Positions 9,272 to 17,926 of a stretch of 64,000 nucleotides of DNA are shown here, piece by piece; the stretch's first letter is position 1, and each line of letters opens with the position of its first letter. The DNA comes from Vreelandella stevensii S18214 (GTDB taxonomy: Bacteria > Pseudomonadota > Gammaproteobacteria > Pseudomonadales > Halomonadaceae). The position numbers were made by a program, and so were the translations under genes. Location: the NCBI RefSeq assembly GCF_000275725.1, contig NZ_AJTS01000013.1, forward strand, positions 25,242-89,241, given 5' to 3'. The notes under the pieces are model-generated. The model had not been told where the DNA came from. It worked only from the letters and a program-made list of their open reading frames with translations, and made no database searches.

Positions 9272-10441
9272 TTAATGGCTTTCGGTGAAGAGTTCGCGAC
9301 CAATCAGCATGCGGCGAATTTCGCTGGTACCGGCGCCAATTTCGTAGAGCTTCGCATCGCGCAGCAGGCGGCCGGTGGGGTATTCGTTGATGTAGCCATT
9401 GCCGCCCAGCAGTTGAATGGCGTCCAGCGCGACCTGGGTGGCCTTTTCAGCACAATACAGAATCACCCCGGCGGCATCCTTGCGCGAGGTCTGGCCCCGG
9501 TCGCAGGCGCTGGCCACGGCATACAGGTAAGCGCGGCAAGCATTCAGCGTGGTGTACATGTCGGCTACTTTGCCCTGTACCAGCTGGAACTCGCCGATGG
9601 ATTGGTTGAACTGCTTGCGCTCGTGGATATAGGGAATGACCACGTCCATGGCGGCCTGCATGATGCCGATGGGGCCAGCGGCCAGCACGGCACGCTCGTA
9701 ATCCAGTCCGCTCATCAACACCCGCACGCCCTTGCCTACCTCGCCCAGCACGTTCTCCGCGGGCACGCGGCAGTTCTGAAACACCAGCTCGCAGGTGTTG
9801 GAACCGCGCATGCCCAGCTTGTCGAGCTTCTGGGCGGTGGAGAAGCCGGGCATGCCTTTCTCGATGATGAACGCGGTGATGCCCTTGGAGCCTGCTTCCG
9901 GGTCGGTCTTGGCGTAGACCACCAGCACGTCGGCATCGGGGCCGTTGGTGATCCACATCTTGTTGCCGTTGAGCACGTAGTGGTCGCCATCTTCCTTGGC
10001 GCGCAGCTGCATCGACACTACATCGGAACCGGCACCCGGCTCCGACATGGCCAGCGCGCCCACGTGCTCACCGCTGATCAGTTTGGGCAGGTATTTGGCT
10101 TTCTGCTCGGCGGAGGCGTTGATCTTCAATTGGTTGACGCACAGGTTGGAATGCGCGCCATAGGAGAGGGCCACCGACGCACTGGCACGGGAGATCTCTT
10201 CCATGGCAATGCAGTGCGCCAGATAGCCCATGCCGCTACCGCCATCCTCTTCCGGGACGGTAATGCCCAGCAGCCCCATGTCACCAAACTTCTGCCACAG
10301 GTCGTTGGGGAACTCGTTGTTACGGTCGATCTCGGCGGCTCTGGGCGCGATTTCGCTGGCGGCAAACGCATTGACCTGTTCGCGTAGCATGTTCAGCTCG
10401 TCGTCGAGGCCAAAATTCAGTTCTGTATAGTGGGAAAACAT
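9272..10441 (-). CDS. liuA: Isovaleryl-CoA dehydrogenase
   Basis: A 389-residue FAD acyl-CoA dehydrogenase. The motif [13 protein letters not shown] carries the catalytic Glu at the position specific to isovaleryl-CoA dehydrogenases, and the C-terminal ends [17 protein letters not shown]. It oxidises isovaleryl-CoA to 3-methylcrotonyl-CoA and passes electrons to ETF. First structural gene after liuR (70-bp gap). The ATG at 10441 is chosen over a TTG two codons upstream. Confidence 0.94.
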   Translation of the reverse strand: MFSHYTELNFGLDDELNMLREQVNAFAASEIAPRAAEIDRNNEFPNDLWQKFGDMGLLGITVPEEDGGSGMGYLAHCIAMEEISRASASVALSYGAHSNLCVNQLKINASAEQKAKYLPKLISGEHVGALAMSEPGAGSDVVSMQLRAKEDGDHYVLNGNKMWITNGPDADVLVVYAKTDPEAGSKGITAFIIEKGMPGFSTAQKLDKLGMRGSNTCELVFQNCRVPAENVLGEVGKGVRVLMSGLDYERAVLAAGPIGIMQAAMDVVIPYIHERKQFNQSIGEFQLVQGKVADMYTTLNACRAYLYAVASACDRGQTSRKDAAGVILYCAEKATQVALDAIQLLGGNGYINEYPTGRLLRDAKLYEIGAGTSEIRRMLIGRELFTESH

Positions 10442-10511
10442 GCTCAATCACCTTGTTGTCGTTGCTTGTTGATTGTTAGTGGGCCGTGTCTGCTGGCGGT
10501 ATTCGGGCGGC

Positions 10512-10916
10512 TTATTTGGAAATGGCCGGGTGTTTCTCGTTCAACTCTTCCAGCGCCTGGCGGCAGCGGATTTCGGCGCTCTCCAGCTCCAGTTGCACCA
10601 TGGTGATGTCTTTCATCTGCTGCTCCAGCGCGGCCTTGCGTTCGCCGATCTTGCTGAGCATCAGGTGCAACTGCTTTTCGCTGCCGCTGCGGGTTTCGTC
10701 CCACAGCTCGAACAGTTCGCGAATCTCGGCCAGTGAAAAGCCCAGCCGTTTGCCGCGCAGGGTCAGTTTCAGGCGTACGCGGTCCTTGCTGCTGTAAATG
10801 CGTGTTTGCCCACGGCGAGAAGGGTGCAGCAGCTCCTGATCTTCATAAAAACGGATGCTGCGCGTGGTGACATCGAACTCGCTGGCCAACTCGCTGATCG
10901 TGTAGGTTTTGCTCAT
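10512..10916 (-). CDS. liuR: MerR-family regulator of branched-chain catabolism
   Basis: A 134-residue MerR-family protein. The N-terminal winged helix-turn-helix reads YTISELASEFDVTTRSIRFY, followed by DQELLHPSRRGQTRIY. A predicted coiled-coil dimerisation helix follows (about residues 78-120), and there is no metal-binding cysteine cluster, as expected for LiuR. It heads the liu operon and lies 64 bp downstream of a perfect LiuR-type palindrome, so it is probably autoregulated. The ATG at 10916 places the HTH at the very N-terminus as in homologues. Confidence 0.92.
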   Translation of the reverse strand: MSKTYTISELASEFDVTTRSIRFYEDQELLHPSRRGQTRIYSSKDRVRLKLTLRGKRLGFSLAEIRELFELWDETRSGSEKQLHLMLSKIGERKAALEQQMKDITMVQLELESAEIRCRQALEELNEKHPAISK

Positions 10917-10979
10917 GATCGTTATTCTCGTCGATAGGGGAATGTCCCTATGGAACACTGACCCTGAGGCTAAAACAAG

Positions 10980-10995
10980 TTTACGTTAACGTAAA
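10980..10995. promoter_or_regulatory. LiuR operator, liu promoter
   Basis: TTTACGTTAACGTAAA, a perfect 16-bp palindrome fitting TTnACGTnnACGTnAA, the kind of site described for LiuR in gammaproteobacteria. It lies 64 bp upstream of the liuR start and about 230 bp upstream of the divergent transporter operon, so it may serve both directions. Confidence 0.85.
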
Positions 10996-11146
10996 GTAGC
11001 GGATGGCTATCGTTGGTAAGCGTTTAAAATTTACAAGCTGTTGAAATTTAATGGTTTCAGCGTTTTAAGGCGCCGCGCTATCGTGGTGCGTAGACCAAAG
11101 TTGTAATTGTAATACCCGGTGATGGGTTGCTAGTTTGCACCTACAG

Positions 11147-11162
11147 CTTACGTTCAGGTAAG
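11147..11162. promoter_or_regulatory. Degenerate LiuR-like site before livG
   Basis: CTTACGTTCAGGTAAG keeps the left ACGT half-site and the outer TTA/TAA of the 10980 palindrome but has AGGT in place of the right ACGT. It lies about 65 bp upstream of livG. It may be a weak second LiuR operator controlling the transporter, or chance. Confidence 0.45.
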
Positions 11163-11227
11163 GATGCGTTGCCGGTTACTCCGCTGCGCTTCCCACCCTA
11201 CAAGAACAACAAGAGGCGTCCTACCTC

Positions 11228-12016
11228 ATGCGTGCAGATGAAGTGACCCAGGGGCCAGTGCTCGAAACGCGAGGGCTGACCAAAGAGTTTCGCGGCTTTA
11301 CGGCCGTGGATAACGTCAACCTACAGGTGCAGGAAGGGCATATCCACGCCCTGATCGGCCCCAACGGTGCCGGCAAAACCACGGTGTTCAACCTGCTCAC
11401 CAAGTTCCTCCCTCCAACGCGCGGTGAGATTCTCTACCGTGGCCAGCCGATTACCAGCAAGAAATCCAATGACATTGCCCAGCTGGGCCTGGTGCGCTCG
11501 TTTCAGATTTCGGCGGTGTTTGCGCACATGACGGCGCTGGAAAACGTACGCGTTGCGCTACAGCGTCAGTTGGGTACGTCGTTTCATTTCTGGAAGTCCG
11601 AAAAAACGCTGGATCACCTCAATGATCGTGCGCTGGCCTTGTTGGATGAAGTGGGGCTGCGCGAGTATGCCGATACATTGACGGTTGAAATGCCCTATGG
11701 CCGCAAGCGCGCCCTGGAGGTAGCGACCACTCTGGCGCTGGACCCCAGCATGATGCTGCTGGACGAGCCCACCCAGGGCATGGGTGCCGAAGACGTGGAC
11801 CGCATTGTGGCGTTGATCAAGCGCGTTTCCCAGGGGCGTACCGTGCTGATGGTGGAGCACAACCTGAGCGTGGTCAGCCGCTTGTGTGACCGCATTACGG
11901 TATTGGCCCGAGGCGCGGTATTGGCGGAAGGCGACTACGACAGCGTTTCCCGCAACCCGCTGGTACGTGAAGCCTATATGGGCAGCGAAGCTGCCAGTGA
12001 GGAGGCCGCCGTATGA
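11228..12016 (+). CDS. livG: Branched-chain-type ABC transporter ATP-binding protein
   Basis: A 262-residue ATPase with Walker A GPNGAGKTT near residue 44, the LivG-type C-loop VEMPYGRKRALEVATTLAL in place of a strict LSGGQ, Walker B MMLLDEPTQGMG and switch His in VEHNLSVV. It powers a HAAT-family importer together with LivF. First gene of livGFKHM, with its stop overlapping the livF start (ATGA). Proximity to liu and a LiuR-like site suggest uptake of a branched-chain amino or organic acid (inference). Confidence 0.88.
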   Translation: MRADEVTQGPVLETRGLTKEFRGFTAVDNVNLQVQEGHIHALIGPNGAGKTTVFNLLTKFLPPTRGEILYRGQPITSKKSNDIAQLGLVRSFQISAVFAHMTALENVRVALQRQLGTSFHFWKSEKTLDHLNDRALALLDEVGLREYADTLTVEMPYGRKRALEVATTLALDPSMMLLDEPTQGMGAEDVDRIVALIKRVSQGRTVLMVEHNLSVVSRLCDRITVLARGAVLAEGDYDSVSRNPLVREAYMGSEAASEEAAV

Positions 12017-12759
12017 AGACCGCAGAAGCCCTCGAACATCCGGCCGCAGAGACCCAAAGCCTGGAAATGCTCCGCGTGCAGGACCTGCATGCCTTCTATG
12101 GCGAGTCGCATATCCTTCATGGGGTCAATTTCAACGTCAAGCGGGGCGAGCTGGTGACACTGCTGGGTCGCAACGGTGCAGGGCGTAGCACCACGCTAAA
12201 GTCCATCATGAACATGGTGGGGCGCCGCACCGGCTCCATCGTCATCAATGGCAGCGAAACCCTGCGCATGAAGCCTCACCATATTCCTCGTCTGGGTATT
12301 GGCTACTGCCCTGAAGAGCGCGGCATCTTCGCCAGCCTGGACGTGCACGAAAACCTGCTGCTGCCGCCCACGGTGCGCTCCGGTGGAATGAGCCTGGATG
12401 AGATCTATGCCATGTTCCCCAACCTGTACGAGCGGCGCAAGAGTCAGGGAACCCGACTCTCTGGCGGTGAACAGCAGATGCTGGCCATGGCGCGCATTCT
12501 GCGCACTGGTGCGCGGCTGCTGCTGCTCGATGAGATTACCGAAGGCCTGGCCCCGGTCATCGTGCAGAAGCTGGGCGAAGTGCTGGTGCAGCTGAAAGAG
12601 CGGGGCATGACCATCGTACTGGTCGAGCAGAACTTCCGTTTTGCCGCGCCGCTGGCCGACCGCCATTTCGTCATGGATCACGGCCAGATCGTCGAAGAGA
12701 TCACGGCGGCGCAGCTGCCTTCGCGCCGCGAGCATTTGAACAGCATGCTGGGGGTATAG
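12013..12759 (+). CDS. livF: Branched-chain-type ABC transporter ATP-binding protein
   Basis: A 248-residue ATPase. Walker A is GRNGAGRSTT (Arg instead of the usual Lys just before S/T, an oddity), the signature is RLSGGEQQMLAMARIL, and Walker B is LLLLDEITEGLAP with switch His replaced in the LVEQN segment, as common in LivF. It forms the heterodimeric motor with LivG. The start overlaps livG by 4 bases. The GRS Walker A matters because the invariant Lys contacts ATP phosphate. Confidence 0.86.
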   Translation: MKTAEALEHPAAETQSLEMLRVQDLHAFYGESHILHGVNFNVKRGELVTLLGRNGAGRSTTLKSIMNMVGRRTGSIVINGSETLRMKPHHIPRLGIGYCPEERGIFASLDVHENLLLPPTVRSGGMSLDEIYAMFPNLYERRKSQGTRLSGGEQQMLAMARILRTGARLLLLDEITEGLAPVIVQKLGEVLVQLKERGMTIVLVEQNFRFAAPLADRHFVMDHGQIVEEITAAQLPSRREHLNSMLGV

Positions 12760-12884
12760 ACACCGCACACAACATATCCTTTAACCGCACTACTCAGGCT
12801 CCACTCGAACACCACTATTGAATGTCCGCATTACAACAGCGTCCGCATCACAACAACAAAGGCCCCCAGGGCCAGGAGACGAAC

Positions 12885-14108
12885 ATGATCTTTACCAGAA
12901 AAACGTTGGCCGCCAGCATTGCCGTGGCTGCCACTGCCAGCATGATGGCCTCTGCCGCCCAGGCCGAGATCAGCGACGGCGAAGTGCGCATTGGCTATCT
13001 GGCCGATATGTCGGGCACCTACCGAGATCTGGCGGGTCCGGGTGGTCAAACGGCCATGGAGATGGCCGTGGCCGACTTTGGTGGCAGCGTCAACGGTGCC
13101 CCCATCGTGATTTTCAGCGCCGACGACCGCAATAGCGCGGACGTTGGCGCCAATACCGTGCGCGAGTGGATCGATCAGCGCAACGTGGACATGGTGGGCG
13201 GTCTGGTGGCCTCGTCGGTAACCATCGCCGTGACCCGCGTGCTGGAAGAGAGCAACGGCCTGGGAATCGTGTCCGGGTCTGCGGCTTCCAGTATCACCAA
13301 CGAACACTGCACCCCCAATCACATTCACTGGGTCTACGACACTTACCCGCTGGCCAATGGTACGGCGCGTGCCGTAGTGGAGCAGGGGGGCGATACCTGG
13401 TTCATGCTGACCGCTGATTACGCCTTTGGTCACGCTCTGGAAGGCGACGTGACTCGTGTGGTGGCCGTCAATGGCGGTGAAGTGGTGGGCGGTGTCCGTC
13501 ACCCGTTCCCCACCAGCGACTTCTCCTCCTACATTCTTCAGGCCCAGGGGTCCGGTGCCAAGATCGTGGGTCTGGCGAATGCCGGGGCAGACACCGTGAA
13601 TGCCATCACCACGGCGAGCCAGTTCGGCCTGACCCAAAGCGGCCAGCAACTGGCGGGCCTGCTGATCTTCCTCAACGACGTGCACGCGCTGGGCCTGGAA
13701 GCCACCCAAGGGCTGCTGCTGACTACTGGCTGGTACTGGGACATGGACGACGAGTCGCGTGAGTGGTCCGAGCGCTATTACGAGCAGGTGGGTCGCATGC
13801 CGACCATGGTTCAGGCCGGTATCTACTCCAGCACCATGCATTACCTCAAGGCCGTAGAAGCGGCAGGCACCGATGACCCGGAGACCGTGCGTGCGCAAAT
13901 GGCCGAGATGCCGGTAGAGGACTTCTTTGCCCGCAATGGCCGTATTCGTGAAGATGGCCGCATGATTCACGACATGTATCTGGCCCAGGTGAAAACGCCG
14001 GAAGAATCGACCGGTGAATGGGACTTGTACGAGATCCTCAGCACCATTCCCGCCGAAGAAGCCTACCGCCCGCTCTCTGAAAGCCAGTGTTCGCTGGTGA
14101 ACAACTGA
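12885..14108 (+). CDS. livK: Periplasmic substrate-binding protein of the transporter
   Basis: A 407-residue Peripla_BP_6 (LivJ/K, amide-binding) protein. The signal peptide MIFTRKTLAASIAVAATA.. has a likely cleavage at AQA|E near residue 27. The mature part begins GEVRIGYLADMSGTYRDLAGPGG, the usual first lobe. The ATG at 12885 is selected because it starts the signal peptide and follows a GGAG-type ribosome site (ccaggagacgaac). The family binds amino acids, amides, urea or aromatic and short-chain acids, so the ligand cannot be fixed from sequence alone. Confidence 0.87.
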   Translation: MIFTRKTLAASIAVAATASMMASAAQAEISDGEVRIGYLADMSGTYRDLAGPGGQTAMEMAVADFGGSVNGAPIVIFSADDRNSADVGANTVREWIDQRNVDMVGGLVASSVTIAVTRVLEESNGLGIVSGSAASSITNEHCTPNHIHWVYDTYPLANGTARAVVEQGGDTWFMLTADYAFGHALEGDVTRVVAVNGGEVVGGVRHPFPTSDFSSYILQAQGSGAKIVGLANAGADTVNAITTASQFGLTQSGQQLAGLLIFLNDVHALGLEATQGLLLTTGWYWDMDDESREWSERYYEQVGRMPTMVQAGIYSSTMHYLKAVEAAGTDDPETVRAQMAEMPVEDFFARNGRIREDGRMIHDMYLAQVKTPEESTGEWDLYEILSTIPAEEAYRPLSESQCSLVNN

Positions 14109-14129
14109 TCGGCACGTCACGCTGAACAG

Positions 14130-14156
14130 CACCAGGCGGGCAGCCCCCGCCTGGTG
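14130..14156 (+). terminator. Intra-operon hairpin between livK and livH
   Basis: A perfect 11-bp stem (CACCAGGCGGG and its complement) with a 5-base loop. No U-run follows, so it is more likely a 3'-stabilising or partially attenuating hairpin that lets the binding protein be made in excess over the permeases than a full terminator. Confidence 0.6.
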
Positions 14157-14173
14157 ACAAGGAGAATCACACC

Positions 14174-15061
14174 ATGACGATGATATTCGGCGTGCCATTG
14201 GCCGTCTTCATGGGCCAGCTAACGCTTGGGCTTGTGAATGGAGCCTTTTATGCGCTGCTTAGCTTGGGCCTGGCGGTTATCTTCGGGCTACTGAAGATCG
14301 TCAACTTTGCCCATGGGGCGCAGTACATGCTGGGCGCCTTTGCGGCGCTGCTGGGCTTTCGCTATCTGGGCATCAATTACTGGTTGGCGCTGGTGCTGGT
14401 GCCCGTAGTGGTAGGCGGTTTCGGCATGCTGATGGAGCGTTTTCTGCTGCGTCGCATTGCCCACCTGGACCACCTGTACGGGTTGCTGCTGACGTTCGGG
14501 TTGGCGCTGATTTTTGAAGGCACTCTGGTGAACTTTTTCGGGGTTTCCGGGGCGCGTTATGCCACCCCTGAGGCGCTGCAGGGTGGTCTCAATCTTGGCT
14601 TCATGTTCCTGCCCACCTATCGGGCTTGGGTGCTGGTGGCGGCGCTGGCCATGTGTCTGTTCACCTGGTTCATGATCGAGCGTACGCGGCTGGGTGCCTA
14701 CCTGCGGGCAGGTACCGAAAACTCGCAATTGATGCAGGCGTTTGGCGTCAACGTACCGCTGTTGATCACCTTGACCTACGGGTTTGGCGTGGGCCTGGCG
14801 GCCTTTGCCGGGGTGTTGGCTGCACCGCTTTACCCTGTCTCACCTACCATGGGCTCCAATCTTTTGATCGTGGTGTTTGCGGTGGTGGTCATTGGCGGCA
14901 TGGGGTCGATTCTGGGGGCTATCGTGACGGGATTGGGCATGGGAATCATCGAAGGGCTGACCAAGGTGTATTACCCGGAAGCCTCCAATACGGTCATTTT
15001 TCTGGTCATGATCCTGGTGCTCATGTTACGCCCCGCTGGGCTGTTCGGTAAGGAGGCTTAA
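14174..15061 (+). CDS. livH: Branched-chain-type ABC transporter permease LivH
   Basis: A 295-residue inner-membrane permease, hydrophobic throughout, with about eight transmembrane segments. The family motifs are present: LGLAVIFGLLKIVNFAHG near residue 35 and GGMGSILGAIVTGLGMGIIEGL near residue 240. It is separated from livM by 2 bases. It would need LivM as partner, but LivM is disrupted here. Confidence 0.88.
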   Translation: MTMIFGVPLAVFMGQLTLGLVNGAFYALLSLGLAVIFGLLKIVNFAHGAQYMLGAFAALLGFRYLGINYWLALVLVPVVVGGFGMLMERFLLRRIAHLDHLYGLLLTFGLALIFEGTLVNFFGVSGARYATPEALQGGLNLGFMFLPTYRAWVLVAALAMCLFTWFMIERTRLGAYLRAGTENSQLMQAFGVNVPLLITLTYGFGVGLAAFAGVLAAPLYPVSPTMGSNLLIVVFAVVVIGGMGSILGAIVTGLGMGIIEGLTKVYYPEASNTVIFLVMILVLMLRPAGLFGKEA

Positions 15062-15063
15062 CC

Positions 15064-15701
15064 ATGGCAACGCCGCATACTTCATCAGCCGTCGCGCTGC
15101 CCTCCGCCGTGCAGGAGCGCCAGCGTCGGGCCAGGCTGCGCCGCAACATGTTCTATCTGGTACTCATCGTCGTGGGGTTGGTGGCACCCTTTGTCGCTTA
15201 CCCTGTGTTCTTGATGAAAATCCTTTGCTTTGCCCTGTTTGCTTGCGCCTTCAATCTACTGCTGGGGTATGCCGGGCTGCTCTCGTTTGGCCACGCGGCC
15301 TTTCTGGCGACGGGGGGCTACGTGACCGGGTATCTGCTGGCCAGCTATCCGGGCCTGACCCCGGAGCTGGGCATATTGGCAGGGACCCTGACCGCCACCC
15401 TAGTCGGCGCGGGCTTCGGGCTGCTGGCCATTCGCCGCCAGGGGATCTACTTCGCCATGGTCACGTTGGCGCTGGCCCAGCTGGTGTACTTCGTGTTCGT
15501 GCAGGCGCCCTTTACCGGGGGAGAAGATGGCCTGCATGGCGTGCCACGGGGGCATCTGTTCGGCTTCATCAGCCTGCGTAACAACCTGAGCATGTACTAC
15601 TTCGTGTTTGCCGTGTTCCTGTTGGGCTTTGCCCTGGTGCAGCGCACCGTGCACTCCCCTTATGGGCAGGTACTCAAGGCCATCCGCGAGAACGAGCCTA
15701 G
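15064..15701 (+). pseudogene. livM: livM, 5' part, interrupted by an IS element
   Basis: The N-terminal about 212 codons of the LivM permease: a cytoplasmic lead, then membrane helices with LGYAGLLSFGHAAFLATGGY and the loop ending VLKAIRENEP. At codon 213 the sequence enters the IS1182-family element and the frame continues with IS-derived residues to a stop at 15831. The missing half resumes at 17293 with ..RAISLGYNVDAYKLLAF, so the native join would be ENEPRAISLGY. As found, no full permease can be made. Confidence 0.93.
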
Positions 15702-17292
15702 CAGTCTGTCGGACTTGAGGTTAATGGATGAGCTGAGGCGTGGGTTCTTCACCCCCCCCTGTGTTGGTGTTGGTGTTGGTGCTGTTGTGTGGCTCTTAAC
15801 CTGCCCCTCAGCTTCTGCAAGGCGGTTCTGACGCCTTGCCTGCTGGCCGGTTGGGCGCGGCGAGCCCTCAGCCCGCCGTCAACCGGTGCATCCGCTTGAT
15901 ATTCCACGCCATGGTGGCCAATCGCCACTCGCCGCTGACCTTATCCAGTCCGCGTAGCGAGAACTGCCGGAACCCCATCACGTGTTTGATGATCCCGAAG
16001 ACCGGCTCCACGGTATGTTTGCGCAATGCGTAGAGCGCTCGGCCCGCCTGCGTCTTCAAGCGGTGTGCCATCTGTTCGACGGGGTCCTCGCTCTCCGGGG
16101 CAGGCGGATCCGCGGCGAAACGTTCAAAGACCGGAAGGTGATGGACGTCTCGCTTCATCGCCAACAGCGGTTCGATACCATGGTCATGGCAGGCCTGGAT
16201 ATTGCTGGCACTGAAGTAGCCGGTATCACCCAGCAGGTGGTCAGGTTTTCCCAGCGTTTCCGGGTAACCTTGCCAGGCCGTCAGTAGCGGCATGACTTGC
16301 TGCTTGTCATTGGTCGCCTGCGTGACGTGGACATGGGTCACCAGCAGACTCTCGGTATCAACCGCGGCTTGGGCGTTGTAGCACTGATCAAACCCCTTGC
16401 CGGTGACCGGCATGATGCGCGACTGCGGGTCGGTGAAATTGATCTGATCCTTGTCACGCGGGCCACCAGTGGGCGGTTCGGGGTCACGCCCACGGGGCTT
16501 CTTGCCGGCCTTGCGCTGCGCCTCCCGCCGCGCCACCTTTTCCTGATAGGCGGCTTGCTCGGTGGCGTCCCGCTCCTCGGCGCGCGCCTCGATCTTGGCC
16601 TTCGCCTCAGCGATGGCCGCCAGGCGGGCTTCACGGCGGGCAATCTCGGCGGGGATATCCATGCCGTCGGCCGCGTCCTCCTTGTCCGCCGACTCGGCCC
16701 GCTCGGTCAGCGCTTTCACCTCTGCCCTGAACTGTGCCTCCAGCTTCTTGGCATGGCCATACGACAACGCCTTGTGCTTGCTGGCGTTGGCCTTGAGCTT
16801 GGTGCCGTCCAGGGCGATGGTGCCAAGCTTGAGCAGCTTCATCTCGCGGGCCAGCAGCAGCACCTGTACGAACAACTGTTCCAGTTCCGGCAGAAAGCGG
16901 CGGCGAAAGGTGGCCAGCGTGTCATGGTCGGGATGGGTATTGGCGGCCAGGTAGCGGAACGCCACCGAGTCATAGGTGGCACGCTCGATCTTGCGGCTGG
17001 AGACCACCCCGGTGGCGTAGCCGTAGATCAGCAGGCTCAGTAGCACCGCCGGGTGATGTGCCTTGGAACCCCGCCCCATGTAACGCCGGGTCAACGTCGA
17101 GAGGTCCAGTTGTTCGACAACATCGACAACGAACCGCGCCAGGTGACCATCGGGCAACCACTCGTCTACCGAAGGCGGCAGCAGGTAATCGGTCTGGCGA
17201 TCCACAGGGATGAAGCGGCTCATGGCGATCTTCTCAGCTCGGCGATGACGGTGGTCAGTATCTCACGGTGCAACGGAAAGACCGACAGGCTG
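15702..17292. mobile_element. IS1182-family insertion sequence in livM
   Basis: A 1591-bp element. Its ends are near-identical inverted repeats: the left begins CAGTCTGTCGGACTT, and the complement of the right reads CAGCCTGTCGGTCTT. It is flanked by a direct repeat of CTAG (15698-15701 and 17293-17296), the target duplication, and lies in the middle of livM. It holds one transposase gene on the minus strand, opposite to livM. Confidence 0.93.
15868..17223 (-). CDS. IS1182-family DDE transposase
   Basis: A 451-residue transposase. The N-terminal DUF772-type domain (HHPAVLLSLLIYGYATGVVSSRKIE) is followed by a first catalytic Asp in IALDGTKLKANASKHKA, a charged Ala/Glu/Arg-rich coiled-coil insertion (about residues 170-260), a second Asp in LLGDTGYFSASN and a Glu in KHTVEPVFGIIKHVMGFRQF. 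The open frame has family length, so the element may still be active. Confidence 0.93.
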   Translation of the reverse strand: MSRFIPVDRQTDYLLPPSVDEWLPDGHLARFVVDVVEQLDLSTLTRRYMGRGSKAHHPAVLLSLLIYGYATGVVSSRKIERATYDSVAFRYLAANTHPDHDTLATFRRRFLPELEQLFVQVLLLAREMKLLKLGTIALDGTKLKANASKHKALSYGHAKKLEAQFRAEVKALTERAESADKEDAADGMDIPAEIARREARLAAIAEAKAKIEARAEERDATEQAAYQEKVARREAQRKAGKKPRGRDPEPPTGGPRDKDQINFTDPQSRIMPVTGKGFDQCYNAQAAVDTESLLVTHVHVTQATNDKQQVMPLLTAWQGYPETLGKPDHLLGDTGYFSASNIQACHDHGIEPLLAMKRDVHHLPVFERFAADPPAPESEDPVEQMAHRLKTQAGRALYALRKHTVEPVFGIIKHVMGFRQFSLRGLDKVSGEWRLATMAWNIKRMHRLTAG

Positions 17293-17660
17293 CTAGGGCG
17301 ATTTCGCTGGGTTACAACGTCGATGCCTATAAACTGCTGGCGTTCGTCCTGTCGGCGGCGCTGGCCGGGCTGGCCGGAGCGACCAAGACCGTGGTGTTCC
17401 AGCTGGCGTCGCTTACCGATGCTCACTGGCACATGTCTGGCGAGGTGATCCTGATGACCCTGCTGGGCGGTGTGGGCACGCTGCTCGGGCCGGTGATGGG
17501 GGCGGGTCTGGTGGTCAGCCTGCAGCATGTTCTGGCCCAATCGCCGCTGGGCAACTGGGTAAGCGTCATCCTGGGCATCATTTTCGTGGTGTGTGTGCTG
17601 AGCTTTCGCAGTGGTATCGTGGGCGAGCTGGCCAAGATATACCGCAAGAACTTCAAGTAG
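17293..17660 (+). pseudogene. livM: livM, 3' part
   Basis: The C-terminal about 120 codons of LivM, from RAISLGYNVDAYKLLAF through helices with GGVGTLLGPVMGAGL to the end ..GELAKIYRKNFK. It has no start codon or promoter of its own and is separated from the 5' half by the IS element. The reading frame is intact downstream of the insertion, so disruption is recent or precise loss of the IS would restore the gene. Confidence 0.92.
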
Positions 17661-17701
17661 CGCCCGGAAAGGGTCGGGAAACTGCGTCTGTCTGTGGATT
17701 T

Positions 17702-17726
17702 GGGTGCCTTCGCGGCACCCTTTTTT
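17702..17726 (+). terminator. Rho-independent terminator of the liv operon
   Basis: The stem GGGTGCC/GGCACCC with loop TTCGC is followed by six T, 40 bases after the livM stop. This is a textbook intrinsic terminator closing the transporter operon. Confidence 0.9.
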
Positions 17727-17839
17727 GTGGGTGCGGGCGCTGGCCTGAGTTGCGTGGGCCTTTGGCGAGGGGGAGCGTTGTCTTTCTACGCCAAAGGTCG
17801 TGGGGGATTTGGTTGCGCAAATCTGCCCAAAAATATAAG

Positions 17840-17855
17840 TTAACGTAAACGTCAA
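17840..17855. promoter_or_regulatory. LiuR-type operator before the valine cluster
   Basis: TTAACGTAAACGTCAA fits TTnACGTnnACGTnAA at every fixed position and lies about 72 bp upstream of the acyl-CoA dehydrogenase start. It suggests that LiuR also governs this cluster. Confidence 0.7.
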
Positions 17856-17926
17856 CGTGACCGATAACGATAATAGTGGGTGAGGCTTCTGACTGGGTTC
17901 AGGGGCTCACCGCAGCGGAGACCGCC

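Noticed and set aside
12831-14198. A 455-codon minus-strand frame opposite the substrate-binding protein gene
   Set aside because: Shadow frame in GC-rich DNA; the plus strand encodes a signal peptide and a full Peripla_BP_6 protein.
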